From Sphingobium phenoxybenzoativorans (GTDB taxonomy: Bacteria; Pseudomonadota; Alphaproteobacteria; Sphingomonadales; Sphingomonadaceae), in assembly GCF_001757355.1 (NCBI RefSeq), contig NZ_MINO01000003.1, positions 62,001 to 126,000 on the forward strand: 64,000 nucleotides of DNA. The letters are read 5' to 3'. The translations under genes and the position numbers were made by a program. Below are positions 15,730 through 25,417 of the stretch, piece by piece. Numbering within the stretch: the first letter of the stretch is position 1; every line of letters begins with the position of its first letter. Under the pieces are notes generated by a model that saw only the letters and a program-made list of their open reading frames with translations, was not told where the DNA came from and searched no databases.

Positions 15730-18060
15730 TCAACGAAAGCGATAGGACAGGGACACGCCATATGTCGCAGGTATGCCGGCCAGTCGATTCACCGTATCGG
15801 TCGAATAATAAGCGGTGGTCCAATAATAATGATCGGTAATGTTGCGGCCCCAGAGAGAGAACCGCCAGGCATCCTTCTCTATCCCCGCGCGCAGGTTGAA
15901 CAGCGTGTAGGCCGGGATGTCGAGCAGCGGAACATTGCCGAACCCGGCGTTGGTCCCGCTCTGGTAACTCATGTCGCCGCCCAGGAAGGCCTGCGCATCG
16001 CCGCCAATGTTCCAGTGATATTCCACATCGGCACGCGCCTGCCATCGGGGCGTGTAGGGAAAGGCCTCTCCCACGAATCTCTCGAACGCGCCGAACGGCG
16101 TGAAGTTCGAGAAATCGCCCTTGATCCTGGAATGGACATAGCTTGCGGCCGGGCTGATCGTCAGCCCCGGAAACGGCAGCCAGGTTGCCGAGATTTCAGC
16201 GCCGTAGATCTGCGAACGCGGCACATTGACTAGGCGGGACAGCGGCCCGAACACGGGATCCACCGTGGCACCCCGGATCTGCTTGTCGCGATATTTATAG
16301 TAGAAGAAGGCGGCATCCAGTTGCAGTTTCCGGTCGAAAAGCGTCGCCTTGGAACCCAGTTCAAACGCCAGCACGCTTTCCTGCGTTGCCGGGGTGAATT
16401 GCGAGCTGGCAGTGGCGCCGAGATTGGGGAAGCCACCTGCCTTGTAGCCCTTGCTAACATTGGCGTAGACAAGGAAATCCTCGCCAGGTTTCAGGTCCAG
16501 GCCCGCGCGCCAGGAAATATTGTCCTCCTTGAGCGCCAGGTTGAGATATTCCGGCGTGAAAGTGACGGCATTCAGGTTGATGCAGCCGCCGGGCTGGACG
16601 GGCACCACATTGCCCGGACCTTTCAGCAGCCCCTGCAGGAAGTTGATGACCGCGGCCGTCTGCCCCGTTCCGGTGTCGGTGTTGCATCCGGTAAAGAAGC
16701 GGTCCGCCTTGGTATAGCGGATGCCTCCGGTGAAACTCAGCATGTCGGTCAGATGATGATTGACGCTGGCATAGGCGGCATAGGTCTTGATGATCTGGCG
16801 GTTGGTATTGTTCGATCCGTCGAGCGGAAGCCCGAACACCACCGAATTGCCCGCGTCGCGCAGCAGCACCCGTTCGTCGTCAAAGACATTGTCGCGCTCG
16901 TAATTCGCGCCCACCAGCCAGTTGCCGCCGGAGGGCAGGTCGCCGCCCAGGCGAAGTTCCTGGTAGAATGTCGAGATATTCCCGAAATTATATTGCAGAT
17001 TATCCTCGAATGTCGTCCCATCACCATCGACCGGCTGGTTGCGCTTGAAACGCTGGTAGGAGGACAGCGACGTCAGAGTCAGTCCGCCGCCCAATTCATA
17101 ATCGGCGCGCAGAGAGCCCTGGTAGAAATGATTATCCCGCGCATAGCTGATGCCGGGGGTCCAATCCGCGGCGCGATTGTCGTGCGGCGCGGGCGGATAA
17201 GCGGCAAGCCCGGGCAACAGCGGATTGGATGTCTGCGGCACTATCATGACAAGCTGCGCCGCGGCGGTATCGGACCGGTCGCGCCAGCCGTTCAGATTGA
17301 TCGAGATGGCAAGATCGTCGATTGGCCTCCAGTCGACCAGGAAGCGTCCCTGAATGAACCTTTTCCGGCCCATGCTGTCGTCGCGTGTGTAGCTGCGCTG
17401 CCAATCGTCGCCCTGATTGACCCGCACGGCAATGCGCGCGCTCAACCTGTTGCCCACGGCTCCGCTCAGGAAGCCTTGAAGGTCGGCATCGTTGAAACGC
17501 CCATAATCGGCATTGAAGCCTGCCTGGAAATCGTCGGTGGGCTTGGCGGCGATGAAGTTGATCGCGCCACCGGTCGAATTCTGTCCGTAAAGCGTCCCCT
17601 GCGGTCCCTTGAGAACTTCGACGCGCTCGACATCCAGCATCATGCCAAGCGCTTGCTGGGAGAATGGGACCGGAATTTCGTCGATATAGGTGCTGACCGT
17701 CGGACTCGCGCCCAAGGTCGAATCCTGGAAGCCGATGCCGCGAATGGTATAGACGGAGGTGCCGAACGGGGTCATGTTGCTGGTGAAGCCGGGCACGAGC
17801 CGCGCGAGGTCGTCGACCTTGGAAATGCCGGCTTGCAGCAGCTTTTCCTGCCCCAGCGCGGCAATCGACATGCCCACGTCGTTAACGCTTTCGGCACGCT
17901 TCTGGGCGGTCACGATGATGTCCTGAATTCCGTCGGTCGGCACATTGGCGCGATCGGCCTGAGGCGCGGTCTCGGAGGCACTCTGCGCGCTTGCCGCCGC
18001 GCCGACCGACGCAAGAACGAGCGCGGACGCGCCCCATGCGAGACGTTTTACTAGGTGCAT
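15730..18060 (-). CDS. TonB-dependent outer-membrane receptor
   Basis: About 776 residues: a signal peptide (LVKRLAWGASALVLASVGAA), a TonB-box-like DIIVTAQKR, a plug domain (PTVSTYIDEIPVPFSQQALG; RVEVLKGPQGTLYGQNSTGG), and a 22-strand barrel ending in an aromatic/charged strand (SYRFR). It has no STN domain. ATG 18060 sits behind GGGAGAGG; the frame also opens with a GTG two codons earlier. This receptor subfamily is expanded in sphingomonads for aromatic or other xenobiotic uptake. It has its own copy of the shared motif about 75 nt upstream. Confidence 0.93.
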   Translation of the reverse strand: MHLVKRLAWGASALVLASVGAAASAQSASETAPQADRANVPTDGIQDIIVTAQKRAESVNDVGMSIAALGQEKLLQAGISKVDDLARLVPGFTSNMTPFGTSVYTIRGIGFQDSTLGASPTVSTYIDEIPVPFSQQALGMMLDVERVEVLKGPQGTLYGQNSTGGAINFIAAKPTDDFQAGFNADYGRFNDADLQGFLSGAVGNRLSARIAVRVNQGDDWQRSYTRDDSMGRKRFIQGRFLVDWRPIDDLAISINLNGWRDRSDTAAAQLVMIVPQTSNPLLPGLAAYPPAPHDNRAADWTPGISYARDNHFYQGSLRADYELGGGLTLTSLSSYQRFKRNQPVDGDGTTFEDNLQYNFGNISTFYQELRLGGDLPSGGNWLVGANYERDNVFDDERVLLRDAGNSVVFGLPLDGSNNTNRQIIKTYAAYASVNHHLTDMLSFTGGIRYTKADRFFTGCNTDTGTGQTAAVINFLQGLLKGPGNVVPVQPGGCINLNAVTFTPEYLNLALKEDNISWRAGLDLKPGEDFLVYANVSKGYKAGGFPNLGATASSQFTPATQESVLAFELGSKATLFDRKLQLDAAFFYYKYRDKQIRGATVDPVFGPLSRLVNVPRSQIYGAEISATWLPFPGLTISPAASYVHSRIKGDFSNFTPFGAFERFVGEAFPYTPRWQARADVEYHWNIGGDAQAFLGGDMSYQSGTNAGFGNVPLLDIPAYTLFNLRAGIEKDAWRFSLWGRNITDHYYWTTAYYSTDTVNRLAGIPATYGVSLSYRFR

Positions 18061-18135
18061 AGCCACCTCTCCCTGATGTGGATTATGATCTTATTGATGC
18101 TTCTCCTTCATATTCGCCCCCTATTCTCCTTTGAT

Positions 18136-18162
18136 CCAATACAATTTCACGGGATTTTCTTC
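18136..18162 (-). promoter_or_regulatory. Shared bipartite motif, copy 3
   Basis: Read toward the TBDR gene: GAAGAAA, 8 nt, AAATTGTATTGG, about 75 nt before the start codon. The left half is the weakest of the six copies. Confidence 0.6.
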
Positions 18163-18255
18163 CGAAGGTCGGCATAATGAAGCGCCCTGAGTCCGGAGCA
18201 CGGGGCCGACAAAAAAAGGGGCTAGGGGCCCCTTCCCTTGACGCCTGTCGATTGT

Positions 18256-19767
18256 TCAGGATTCCATTTTGATGGAAGCCTCGCCCCGTGCCAGGGCGGC
18301 CTGGATGACACGATTGCGATCCGCGAGCGCTTTCCAGTCGACGCCGATCATCCGGCCTCCGCTTTTTCGCAGGCGCCCCGCGATCCACACGCTGTCGATG
18401 TCGGAAAGCTGGCCATAATTGACCACCCGGTCGGCCAGATTGCCCAATAGCGGGAAGCCCGGACGATCGGTCGAAAGCAGGACCATATCCGCGCGCTTGC
18501 CCACGCTGATGGAACCCAACTGGTCTCCCATGCCAATCGCCGCGGCGCCGCGCGACGTTGAAAATGCGAGTATATCGGCGGATTCCACGCCGCGCGCCTG
18601 CGCCATGCCTTCGGGATAACGGAAAAGGGACAAATAGGTGGCGCGGACCAGTTCAAAAAAGTCGAGCGGCGCAAATCCACCGTCGGTGCCGACGCAACTG
18701 TCGACGCCTGCCTTCAGCGCGCGGCCGTGGATGGAGGGCGCGGGATAGGGGAACTCGCCCCAAGCGGAGGATGCCACCTTGGTGCCCGATGCGGCCATCA
18801 TGGCCAGTTCCGCGTCTGTGATCTCGTTCCCGTGCGAAATCAGCAGGTCGGGGCCAAGCAGACCCTCCGCATTCATGTCGGCGATGGAATAGAGCACGCC
18901 GGGATGGCGCGGCCCCTTGATGGCCTGCACATCCTCCAGGATAAGGGCGGGCTTCATCGCCCGGATGCGTGCCATTTCCTCGCGAACCTGCGCGGCCTGG
19001 CCGAAGCCGACGAAATTGCTGAGATGAACACCGAACTGCATCGGCGCGTCGGCATCGGAGAAATATTTGTTGCGGATCGTCTCTGCGGCCTTGAAGTGCC
19101 ATTCCATCGGCGGGGAGAAAATCTCGCTGATGATCTGCTTCCGCGTGACGGTATCGCCAAGCCCATAGGCGCGCGATCCCGAAAGCTGGAAGCCGAATAT
19201 GCCGCCTACCCCGGCGTCGATCGAACCACGCGCCGCCGCGTCACCCAGTTCTGGCGTATAGAGCAGGTGGACATTGTCGACCACCGAAGTGACGCCGGAA
19301 TTGATCGCCAGCAGGCTGCCATAATAGTTCAGGAAGTGCATATATTCGGGCGTGACGGCCATGCGGATCCGCATGGACCAGAAAATATAATCCTTCCCGT
19401 AACGCTGCGACGTCTTGACCATGGCGCCCGCAATCGGCGTTTGCCAGACATGCCGATGCCCGTCGACCATGCCGGGCATCAGGATCATGCCCTGTGCGTC
19501 GACGACCTCTGCCATGTCGGCACTGAGACCTTTTCCAATAGCCGCAATCTTGCCATTCTCGATCAGGACATCGGCGCTCGACATCTCGCCGATCTTCGGG
19601 TCCATCGACAGGATGTCGGCTTCGCGGATCAGCGTCCGAGGCTTGGTCAGCTTAGGGTCGGCCGCACGGGCGGCGCGGGCCGCGACGCTCGTATCCAGGC
19701 CCAATCCCGCCACCCCCGCGGCCATCATCTTGAGGAAGTTTTGACGCGTTAGCTCTGACACCGGCAT
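18256..19767 (-). CDS. Exported amidohydrolase-superfamily enzyme
   Basis: 503 residues. The N-terminus (TRQNFLKMMAAGVAGLGLDT) looks like a Tat signal with an imperfect twin-Arg motif, so the enzyme is probably periplasmic. The metal site begins with GMVDGHRHVW (HxH); further ligands fit the His in LLISHGNE and the Asp in CVGTDGGFAP. Related enzymes hydrolyse amidine, triazine or cyclic amide C-N bonds. It is encoded directly after the second TBDR, which suggests processing of an imported substrate. Confidence 0.85.
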   Translation of the reverse strand: MPVSELTRQNFLKMMAAGVAGLGLDTSVAARAARAADPKLTKPRTLIREADILSMDPKIGEMSSADVLIENGKIAAIGKGLSADMAEVVDAQGMILMPGMVDGHRHVWQTPIAGAMVKTSQRYGKDYIFWSMRIRMAVTPEYMHFLNYYGSLLAINSGVTSVVDNVHLLYTPELGDAAARGSIDAGVGGIFGFQLSGSRAYGLGDTVTRKQIISEIFSPPMEWHFKAAETIRNKYFSDADAPMQFGVHLSNFVGFGQAAQVREEMARIRAMKPALILEDVQAIKGPRHPGVLYSIADMNAEGLLGPDLLISHGNEITDAELAMMAASGTKVASSAWGEFPYPAPSIHGRALKAGVDSCVGTDGGFAPLDFFELVRATYLSLFRYPEGMAQARGVESADILAFSTSRGAAAIGMGDQLGSISVGKRADMVLLSTDRPGFPLLGNLADRVVNYGQLSDIDSVWIAGRLRKSGGRMIGVDWKALADRNRVIQAALARGEASIKMES

Positions 19768-19884
19768 ATACTCCTGTCTTGCACCCGCAGGCGCCCTGTA
19801 GCCATTCGACGGTGCACGACCCCGGCCATGGCTGATCCTTCTTACGAATATTCGTCATCATTTGCTGGCCAGGTACGGTGACGG

Positions 19885-22125
19885 TCAGAAATTCTTGCGC
19901 AATTCCAGCCCGACCATCCGTGGCGCGATGCTGAGCGTCTGCTTCTGCGACAGGGCGCTGGTGGTCTGCACCCGGACGCGCCCGACCGTGTCGAACAGAT
20001 TCTGGACGAAGACCGATGCGCCCCAATCGTCGCCTTCGATCCCCAGGCGAAGATTGACCTGGCTGAAGCCGCCCATCACGTCATCCAGCGCGCTGCCCAC
20101 CCGATATTGCGAATGGGAGCGGCCCGTATAGCTGTAGTCGACCCGTCCATAGGCCGAGAGCGCATCGCCGACAGGTGCCGCATATTCAGCGGTCCCAAAG
20201 GCCGTGAAACCCGGTTCAAACGGAATGGGATCGCCATTGCGGCCGGGGGCTTGCGCGGGACCGGCAATCTGGTCGGCGCGCAGCTTGCTTTCATTGAGGT
20301 TGATATTGCCGCGCAGGGTCAGCCTTTCGACGGGGCGGCTTGCCATCTCGACTTCCAGGCCGCGTATACGGGCCTTGCCGACATTGGTGACAAATCCCGT
20401 CAATGCGGTGCGGGCGGACACCTGCATATTGTCCCACTCGATCTGATAGGCCGAGGCATTGAGGGTCAGTTTCTTGCCGAGCCAAGACGATTTCACGCCG
20501 ATTTCATAATTGACCAGGCTGTCCGCTTCATAGGCTTCGAAACCGGGCGGCAGATCGGGCGCGCTGTTGACGCCGCCGGGGCGAAAACCTTCCGATCGCT
20601 GCGCGAACAGCATCAGGTCGGGCGTTGCTTCCCAACTGAGATTAGCCTTCGTCACCCATCCCTTGGCATCTGCGTTGATGGAAATAGGCGGACCGGCGAC
20701 GGTAGCGTTGATGAAGCTGGTATCGGTGACCTGCGCGACCGAGCCCTTGTCATACCAATAGCGCCGCAGTCCGACGGTCGCCGTCAATGTCGGCACGGGG
20801 CGATAACTGACTTCGCCGAAAACCGCCTTCTGGTTGATGTCGGTCTTTGAATTGCGCCGATATTCCACCGCTATCGGAAAGAGCGGCAGGCCCGACGCCG
20901 CATCGGCGCTAATACCCATGATGTCGGTCTTGTCCTTCCGATCTTCCCAATATCCGCCGAGCGCCCAGCTAAGTGGCTCTTCGCCGATGGATGTCAGACG
21001 CGCCTCGTGAATCCATGCCTCGGCCGAAAGCGGCTGCATGTTGACCAATGGCAGCAGCGAGCGGACAAAGCCGCGATAGCTTTCTTGCTGGGCGGGTGAG
21101 CAGGGGCCGGTGATGTTGAGATAGCGCGCGCAATAGGTGGCGGGGCCAATCACCAGCGGAATGGTGCGCGTCATGTCGAGATAGCGCGTGCCCTTCCAGA
21201 CCCATCGTGACGAGGTCGCGATCAGGGTCGCAAAGGGCAGGTCCCATGTCGCCTTGGCGTTATAAAGCTGAAAATTATTGGGGAATGGCGTCTTCACCGC
21301 GACGTCGACAATATATCTGCCATTGGCAGGATACCAGAAGCCACCGTCGGCCACGCGCTGGTTCTGCACAAGTGCCATGAAATCGATTTTCAGATTGTCG
21401 ACAGGCTTGAACGTGACCGCAACCCTGCCACCATAGACGCGCGCGCTGTTGATGTCGCGCTGGTCGAGGATGCTGTTGTCGACATATCCGGCGCGCCGCT
21501 CATTATAGGCAACGGCACGAACCGCGAGACGATCCGCTACGAGCGGGACGTTGACCATGGCGCGGGTGGAATAGCCCATGCCGCCATGGCGGACATCTGA
21601 GACAGAGCCGTCGACCGAACCGGCATAATCCGTCAGGTCCGGGCTTGCGAAGATCACCTTGAAGGCACCGCTCATCGAGCCGGCGCCATAAAGCGTGCCT
21701 TGCGGCCCGCGCAGCACTTCAACGCGCTGGACATCGTATAGCTGAATGTCGGGCAGCATTCCGCTGGGGTCCGACCCGGCGCCGCCTGGACCAGTCAGCG
21801 GGGTCTCTCCGACATAGAAGCCCGCAGTATTTTCGCCCGCGCCCTGAATGCCGCGAATGGTGATGCGCCGATGCCCCGGCGGCCCGACATTGGTGAAATT
21901 GAGGCCAGGCACGCTCCGGACCATATCTTCCGCCGATGTGGAGCCCAGTTTTCGCAATTCGTCGTTCGTGACCGCCGTAATGGCGATGGGGGTGGCCTGC
22001 AAAGCCGTCTCGCGCCGCAGGGCCGTCACCACAATCTCACCGAGTTCCTGTGCCGATGCCACCGTTCCCATCGTTCCGGCAAGGAGCGCCATTCCGGCAC
22101 AGCCGAATTTAAGAAGATTTTCCAC
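19885..22125 (-). CDS. TonB-dependent outer-membrane receptor
   Basis: 746 residues: signal peptide (FGCAGMALLAGTMGTVASAQ), TonB-box-like EIVVTALRR, a plug (RITIRGIQGAGENTAGFYVG; RVEVLRGPQGTLYGAGSMSG), and a barrel ending GLELRKNF with the terminal Phe needed for assembly. The start is GTG, eight bases behind GGGGGAA. It is only distantly like the first receptor, so the cluster may import two related compounds. A motif copy lies 90 nt upstream and the amidohydrolase gene follows. Confidence 0.93.
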   Translation of the reverse strand: MENLLKFGCAGMALLAGTMGTVASAQELGEIVVTALRRETALQATPIAITAVTNDELRKLGSTSAEDMVRSVPGLNFTNVGPPGHRRITIRGIQGAGENTAGFYVGETPLTGPGGAGSDPSGMLPDIQLYDVQRVEVLRGPQGTLYGAGSMSGAFKVIFASPDLTDYAGSVDGSVSDVRHGGMGYSTRAMVNVPLVADRLAVRAVAYNERRAGYVDNSILDQRDINSARVYGGRVAVTFKPVDNLKIDFMALVQNQRVADGGFWYPANGRYIVDVAVKTPFPNNFQLYNAKATWDLPFATLIATSSRWVWKGTRYLDMTRTIPLVIGPATYCARYLNITGPCSPAQQESYRGFVRSLLPLVNMQPLSAEAWIHEARLTSIGEEPLSWALGGYWEDRKDKTDIMGISADAASGLPLFPIAVEYRRNSKTDINQKAVFGEVSYRPVPTLTATVGLRRYWYDKGSVAQVTDTSFINATVAGPPISINADAKGWVTKANLSWEATPDLMLFAQRSEGFRPGGVNSAPDLPPGFEAYEADSLVNYEIGVKSSWLGKKLTLNASAYQIEWDNMQVSARTALTGFVTNVGKARIRGLEVEMASRPVERLTLRGNINLNESKLRADQIAGPAQAPGRNGDPIPFEPGFTAFGTAEYAAPVGDALSAYGRVDYSYTGRSHSQYRVGSALDDVMGGFSQVNLRLGIEGDDWGASVFVQNLFDTVGRVRVQTTSALSQKQTLSIAPRMVGLELRKNF

Positions 22126-22215
22126 GATTTCCCCCTGTCTGCGATCAATTTCTCCCCCAATATTATGATTTTTCTTTTCTTTTCGCGGAGAGGATAGAAA
22201 AGGGATAATTCTAGT

Positions 22216-22242
22216 CTAATACAATATTTCAGCCTATTATTC
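22216..22242 (-). promoter_or_regulatory. Shared bipartite motif, copy 4
   Basis: Read toward the second TBDR gene: GAATAAT, 8 nt, ATATTGTATTAG, 90 nt before the GTG start. Confidence 0.6.
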
Positions 22243-22388
22243 TGTAAACCGGATCAATTCTCGCCAAGCACGCGGTGGTACTTCGTTGAGGCGCAGGCAG
22301 AATTAAGGTCGCCATGACCGGCCATGATTGCAGGGGGGGGATGACAAGGGAGCTGCGTCGTCGTTGACCTGACGGTCGGATGCCGGAA

Positions 22389-22805
22389 TCAGCCGGTAAC
22401 GGCCGTGACGTCTACTTCGATGAGCATTTCCGGATAAGCCAGCCCGCTCACCACCAGACCGGTGCTAACGGGTACCGGTTTTCCGGCAAAGACCTCGCGG
22501 AGAACCTTGGATGTCGGATGCACCAGATAGCGGGCATCCGTCACATAGGTCACGATCTTCACGACATCGGCGACCGTGGCGCCATGCTGTTCCAGGATGA
22601 AGGCGATCCGTTTCCAGATGTGGCGGACCTGCTCCTCGCAATCAGCGCTGACGACATTCGACTGGAACGGCTTGCCTTCGGGGTTCTGGGCGGCGACCCC
22701 CGAAAGCATCAGCAATTTTCGCCCCTCGGCGATGGGAATCGAAACGATGTCGGAGATGATGCCATCGAAAAAGGGCGTATAGCTGTCGCGCCTGATCTCG
22801 TTCAT
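22389..22805 (-). CDS. RidA/YjgF/UK114-family protein
   Basis: 138 residues with the family signatures VSIPIAEGRKLLMLSG, the Cys-containing SADCEEQVRHIWKRIAFILE, and VTAV near the C-terminus. RidA proteins hydrolyse reactive enamines/imines to ketones plus ammonia; members in degradation operons often deaminate pathway intermediates (for example aminoacrylates). The canonical Arg of the active site is not obvious here. GGAGG precedes the ATG. It lies 22 nt after the LysR gene and is probably co-transcribed with it. Confidence 0.85.
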   Translation of the reverse strand: MNEIRRDSYTPFFDGIISDIVSIPIAEGRKLLMLSGVAAQNPEGKPFQSNVVSADCEEQVRHIWKRIAFILEQHGATVADVVKIVTYVTDARYLVHPTSKVLREVFAGKPVPVSTGLVVSGLAYPEMLIEVDVTAVTG

Positions 22806-22827
22806 CCGATCCTCCTGCCCGAACGGG

Positions 22828-23772
22828 TCATTGAGAAGCTTGAAGCCTGGTTGCCTGCCCTAAGCCCGACCATTCTTCCAGAGCGACGATTTCCAAGGCC
22901 GCATTCCAGAAATTGTCGATGCGTGGACTATTGCCGCCTTCCCTTCTGACAAGATGCAGTTCGGTCGCCGCCATGGGATCGTCGATCGGCTTGTAGACGA
23001 CGCCGGGAATCTGCATGCATTGCAGCGAGGATGGGACGATGGCGACGCCCGCGCCAGCGGCGACCAGACCTATCATCAGCGAGGGTTCATAGGCTTCGTG
23101 TGCGACCCTAGGCGCGAAACCCGCCTTTTCGCAGAGCGAGAAAATCTGCGTGTAGATGCCCACCTCCCGATCCATGCTCTGCGGATAAGTGATGAAGGGA
23201 TTGCCCCTGAGATGCGCCAGATTAACCTTGTCGGCATCGGCAAGTTCGTGCGTCCGGTGCATCGCCAGCACCAGGGAAGCGGAGTGGAGGCGCGTGGTGA
23301 TGAGGCCGGGCGCAACCTCGAAAGGCCAGCGGAGCAGGCCGATATCGAGATCGCCCTTCGTCAGCGCCGCAATCTGTGGGCCGCTGGGCAGGCTGGAAAG
23401 GAGCAGGTTCACCTTCGGCCAGGTCTCACGGTAGCTGTGCACGATCCGATGGAAGAAGGAATGGAAGGAGGTGGAGATGGTGAACGCGACCCGCAAAGTT
23501 CCCGCAGCGCCTGCCGCCATGTCATGCATGTCGACTTGGGTGCGGTCGAACAGGTCGAGTATCTGGCGCGCCCGTTCGAGAAGCGCCGATCCCGCTTCGG
23601 TCAGGGCCACATGGCGCGTGGACCGATTGAACAGCGGAAGTCCGAGTTCTTCCTCCAGCGATTTGATGTGAAAGCTGAGGGGCGGTTGGCTGACATGCAG
23701 GCGCTCCGACGCCTTGCGGAAATTCAGTTCCTCCGCGACCGCGACGAAATAGCGTATCTGCAGCAGATTCAT
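22828..23772 (-). CDS. LysR-family regulator, candidate controller of the catabolic cluster
   Basis: 314 residues. The N-terminal winged HTH is textbook: MNLLQIRYFVAVAEELNFRK, ASERLHVSQPPLSFHIKSLE, FNRSTRHVALTEAG. A periplasmic-binding-like effector domain follows. ATG 23772 is used; six extra residues are possible upstream. It sits in the middle of the catabolic island. Its own LysR-RidA unit is the only one there without the shared 27-bp motif, so it is the best candidate to bind that motif. Confidence 0.9.
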   Translation of the reverse strand: MNLLQIRYFVAVAEELNFRKASERLHVSQPPLSFHIKSLEEELGLPLFNRSTRHVALTEAGSALLERARQILDLFDRTQVDMHDMAAGAAGTLRVAFTISTSFHSFFHRIVHSYRETWPKVNLLLSSLPSGPQIAALTKGDLDIGLLRWPFEVAPGLITTRLHSASLVLAMHRTHELADADKVNLAHLRGNPFITYPQSMDREVGIYTQIFSLCEKAGFAPRVAHEAYEPSLMIGLVAAGAGVAIVPSSLQCMQIPGVVYKPIDDPMAATELHLVRREGGNSPRIDNFWNAALEIVALEEWSGLGQATRLQASQ

Positions 23773-23854
23773 GCTGCCGGACTCTGGCATCGGGAGGGCG
23801 GAGTCAATCGGCGCGCGACGCCCCCCCTTGCCCCCGCGATGCTGTTGCCCGGCT

Positions 23855-25015
23855 TCAGCACGGCCGGACCATGTCGCGTACCAACTGCGCCGGGTCGGCC
23901 GCGCCCGCGACGCGCATGGCGGTGGTGAACTCGCGGCGCAGTATCTCTATCACCTTGTCGACCCCGGCTTCGCCACTTGCCGCAAGCCCGAAGAGATAGC
24001 CGCGACCCGACAGCGTGGCCCGCGCGCCCAGAGCGAGCGCCTTAACCATCGCGCCGCCGCGCCGGATGCCGCTGCCCAGCAATATTTCGGCCTTGTCCCC
24101 GACCGCGTCGATGATTGCCGGCAACATGGATATGGAAGAAGCAGAGCCATCGAGAGATAGGCCGCCATGATTGCACACGACGATGGCGGTCGCGCCTGCC
24201 TCGACGGCGCGGCGCGCATCTTCTGGATTGAGGATGCCCTTGACCACGAACGGGCCGTTCCAGCGCTGACGCAGACGCGCCAGATCGTCCCAGGTAAAAT
24301 CCTTGCGGATCACGCGATTGAGGCCATCTTCGCCGAAGGCGTGGCCGCGTTCCGCAAACTGCCGTACGATCGGGGGTATTTTCTTCGCGCCCATGTTCCG
24401 CTGGCGCCAGAGCCAGGCCGGGCGCCGAAGTAAATGGCAGGTGGTGCCGAGCGGCGGGCGGCGATCCAGCGTCATCCGCCAGCGCTCCAGCTTTTCCAGC
24501 GGCGAAAAGACCGGCGTGTCGACCGTCACGCACAATGCCGCATAGCCAGCGGCGGCCGCCCGATCGACCAGGTCGTGCATGATATAATCGTCGATCAGCC
24601 CGTAGAGCTGGAACAGCCGCGCGCCTTCGCCAACGGAGGCGACATCCTCGATAGAGGCGTTGGCGAAGCAGGAAAGTCCGTAGATGATGCCGCCCCGCGC
24701 CGCCGCGCGGGCGGCAGCCAATTCCCCGTCTGGCCACAATATGCCCTGCCAGCCCGTTGGCGACAGGATCAAGGGGAAGCTGATCTCGCGCCCCAGCACG
24801 CGCACCGCCGTGCTGTGGACGTCGACATTACGCAGCGCGCGCGGGACCAGCGGGACCTTTTCGAAATCGTCGATATTGTGTCGGTAGGTAATGCCGTCAC
24901 CCACGCCATCCGACATGGAATCGAACAATGGCGGCGGCAATCGTCGTTCGGCCAGACGACGAACCTGTTCGATGCTGAGGCAATGGTCGAGTTGCATATC
25001 AGTCTTCACCGTCAT
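23855..25015 (-). CDS. FMN-dependent alpha-hydroxy-acid dehydrogenase (LldD/MdlB-like)
   Basis: 386 residues of the glycolate-oxidase/lactate-dehydrogenase fold. Visible family landmarks are FPLILSPTGWQGILWPDGEL, the catalytic His in VCNHGGLSLDGS, the phosphate-binding LGSGIRRG, and GRGYLFGLAASGEAGV. It oxidises a 2-hydroxy acid to a 2-oxo acid; mandelate-type relatives act in aromatic breakdown. It overlaps the upstream SnoaL-like gene by four bases (ATGA) and is the last gene of the monooxygenase operon. Confidence 0.88.
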   Translation of the reverse strand: MTVKTDMQLDHCLSIEQVRRLAERRLPPPLFDSMSDGVGDGITYRHNIDDFEKVPLVPRALRNVDVHSTAVRVLGREISFPLILSPTGWQGILWPDGELAAARAAARGGIIYGLSCFANASIEDVASVGEGARLFQLYGLIDDYIMHDLVDRAAAAGYAALCVTVDTPVFSPLEKLERWRMTLDRRPPLGTTCHLLRRPAWLWRQRNMGAKKIPPIVRQFAERGHAFGEDGLNRVIRKDFTWDDLARLRQRWNGPFVVKGILNPEDARRAVEAGATAIVVCNHGGLSLDGSASSISMLPAIIDAVGDKAEILLGSGIRRGGAMVKALALGARATLSGRGYLFGLAASGEAGVDKVIEILRREFTTAMRVAGAADPAQLVRDMVRPC

Positions 25016-25407
25016 GCCCCTGCTTCCGCAGGCGGCGAAAGTGCCTCCGTCAGGCGCGCGACCACGCTGTTGTCGACATATTCGTGGATGCTCAGAATAT
25101 GCCCTGCCCGCACGGTGAAGAAAATGGCGACCGGAAATTCGAAATGCTGTCCGTCAGGCAGGTCCATATGCACGCGGCAGCGCACGCTGCCCTTGTCTTC
25201 GGCTATGACACGGTCGACGATTTCGTGGCGTATATTCGTCCGCCCGGCCACATATTCGAGATGGGGAATGTTCTCGCTCTTCGACTGGACATGCTCGTTG
25301 TGGCTCTGCCAGATACGGATGTCATCGTCATAAAGGTCAATCACGCCGACAAAGTCCCGCGCCGCTATACGTGAATAAAAGGCATTGATGACGTCTGCGG
25401 TGTTCAT
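25012..25407 (-). CDS. SnoaL/NTF2-like protein
   Basis: About 131 residues with the NTF2-like cone fold pattern: NTADVINAFYSRIAARDFVG, LYDDDIRIWQSHNEHVQ, ILSIHEYVDNSVVARL. The Trp-Gln-Ser and His-Glu-Tyr-Val-Asp positions recur in the second SnoaL-like protein of this operon (27289-27666), so they are paralogues. Members are small isomerases, cyclases, dehydratases or subunits of ring-modifying enzymes. ATG 25407 is preferred for its GAGG spacing. It lies between the FAD hydroxylase and the hydroxy-acid dehydrogenase. Confidence 0.8.
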   Translation of the reverse strand: MNTADVINAFYSRIAARDFVGVIDLYDDDIRIWQSHNEHVQSKSENIPHLEYVAGRTNIRHEIVDRVIAEDKGSVRCRVHMDLPDGQHFEFPVAIFFTVRAGHILSIHEYVDNSVVARLTEALSPPAEAGA

Positions 25408-25417
25408 GCGCATTTCC

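Noticed and set aside
15811..15838. CCAATAATAATG sequence resembling the shared regulatory motif
   Set aside because: It lies inside the 3' coding part of the TBDR gene, lacks the second half at the 8-nt spacing and is not upstream of a gene.
16321..18054. 577-codon plus-strand frame opposite the first TBDR
   Set aside because: It is an antisense frame kept open by GC-rich codon bias. The minus strand encodes a full TBDR with signal peptide, plug and barrel end.
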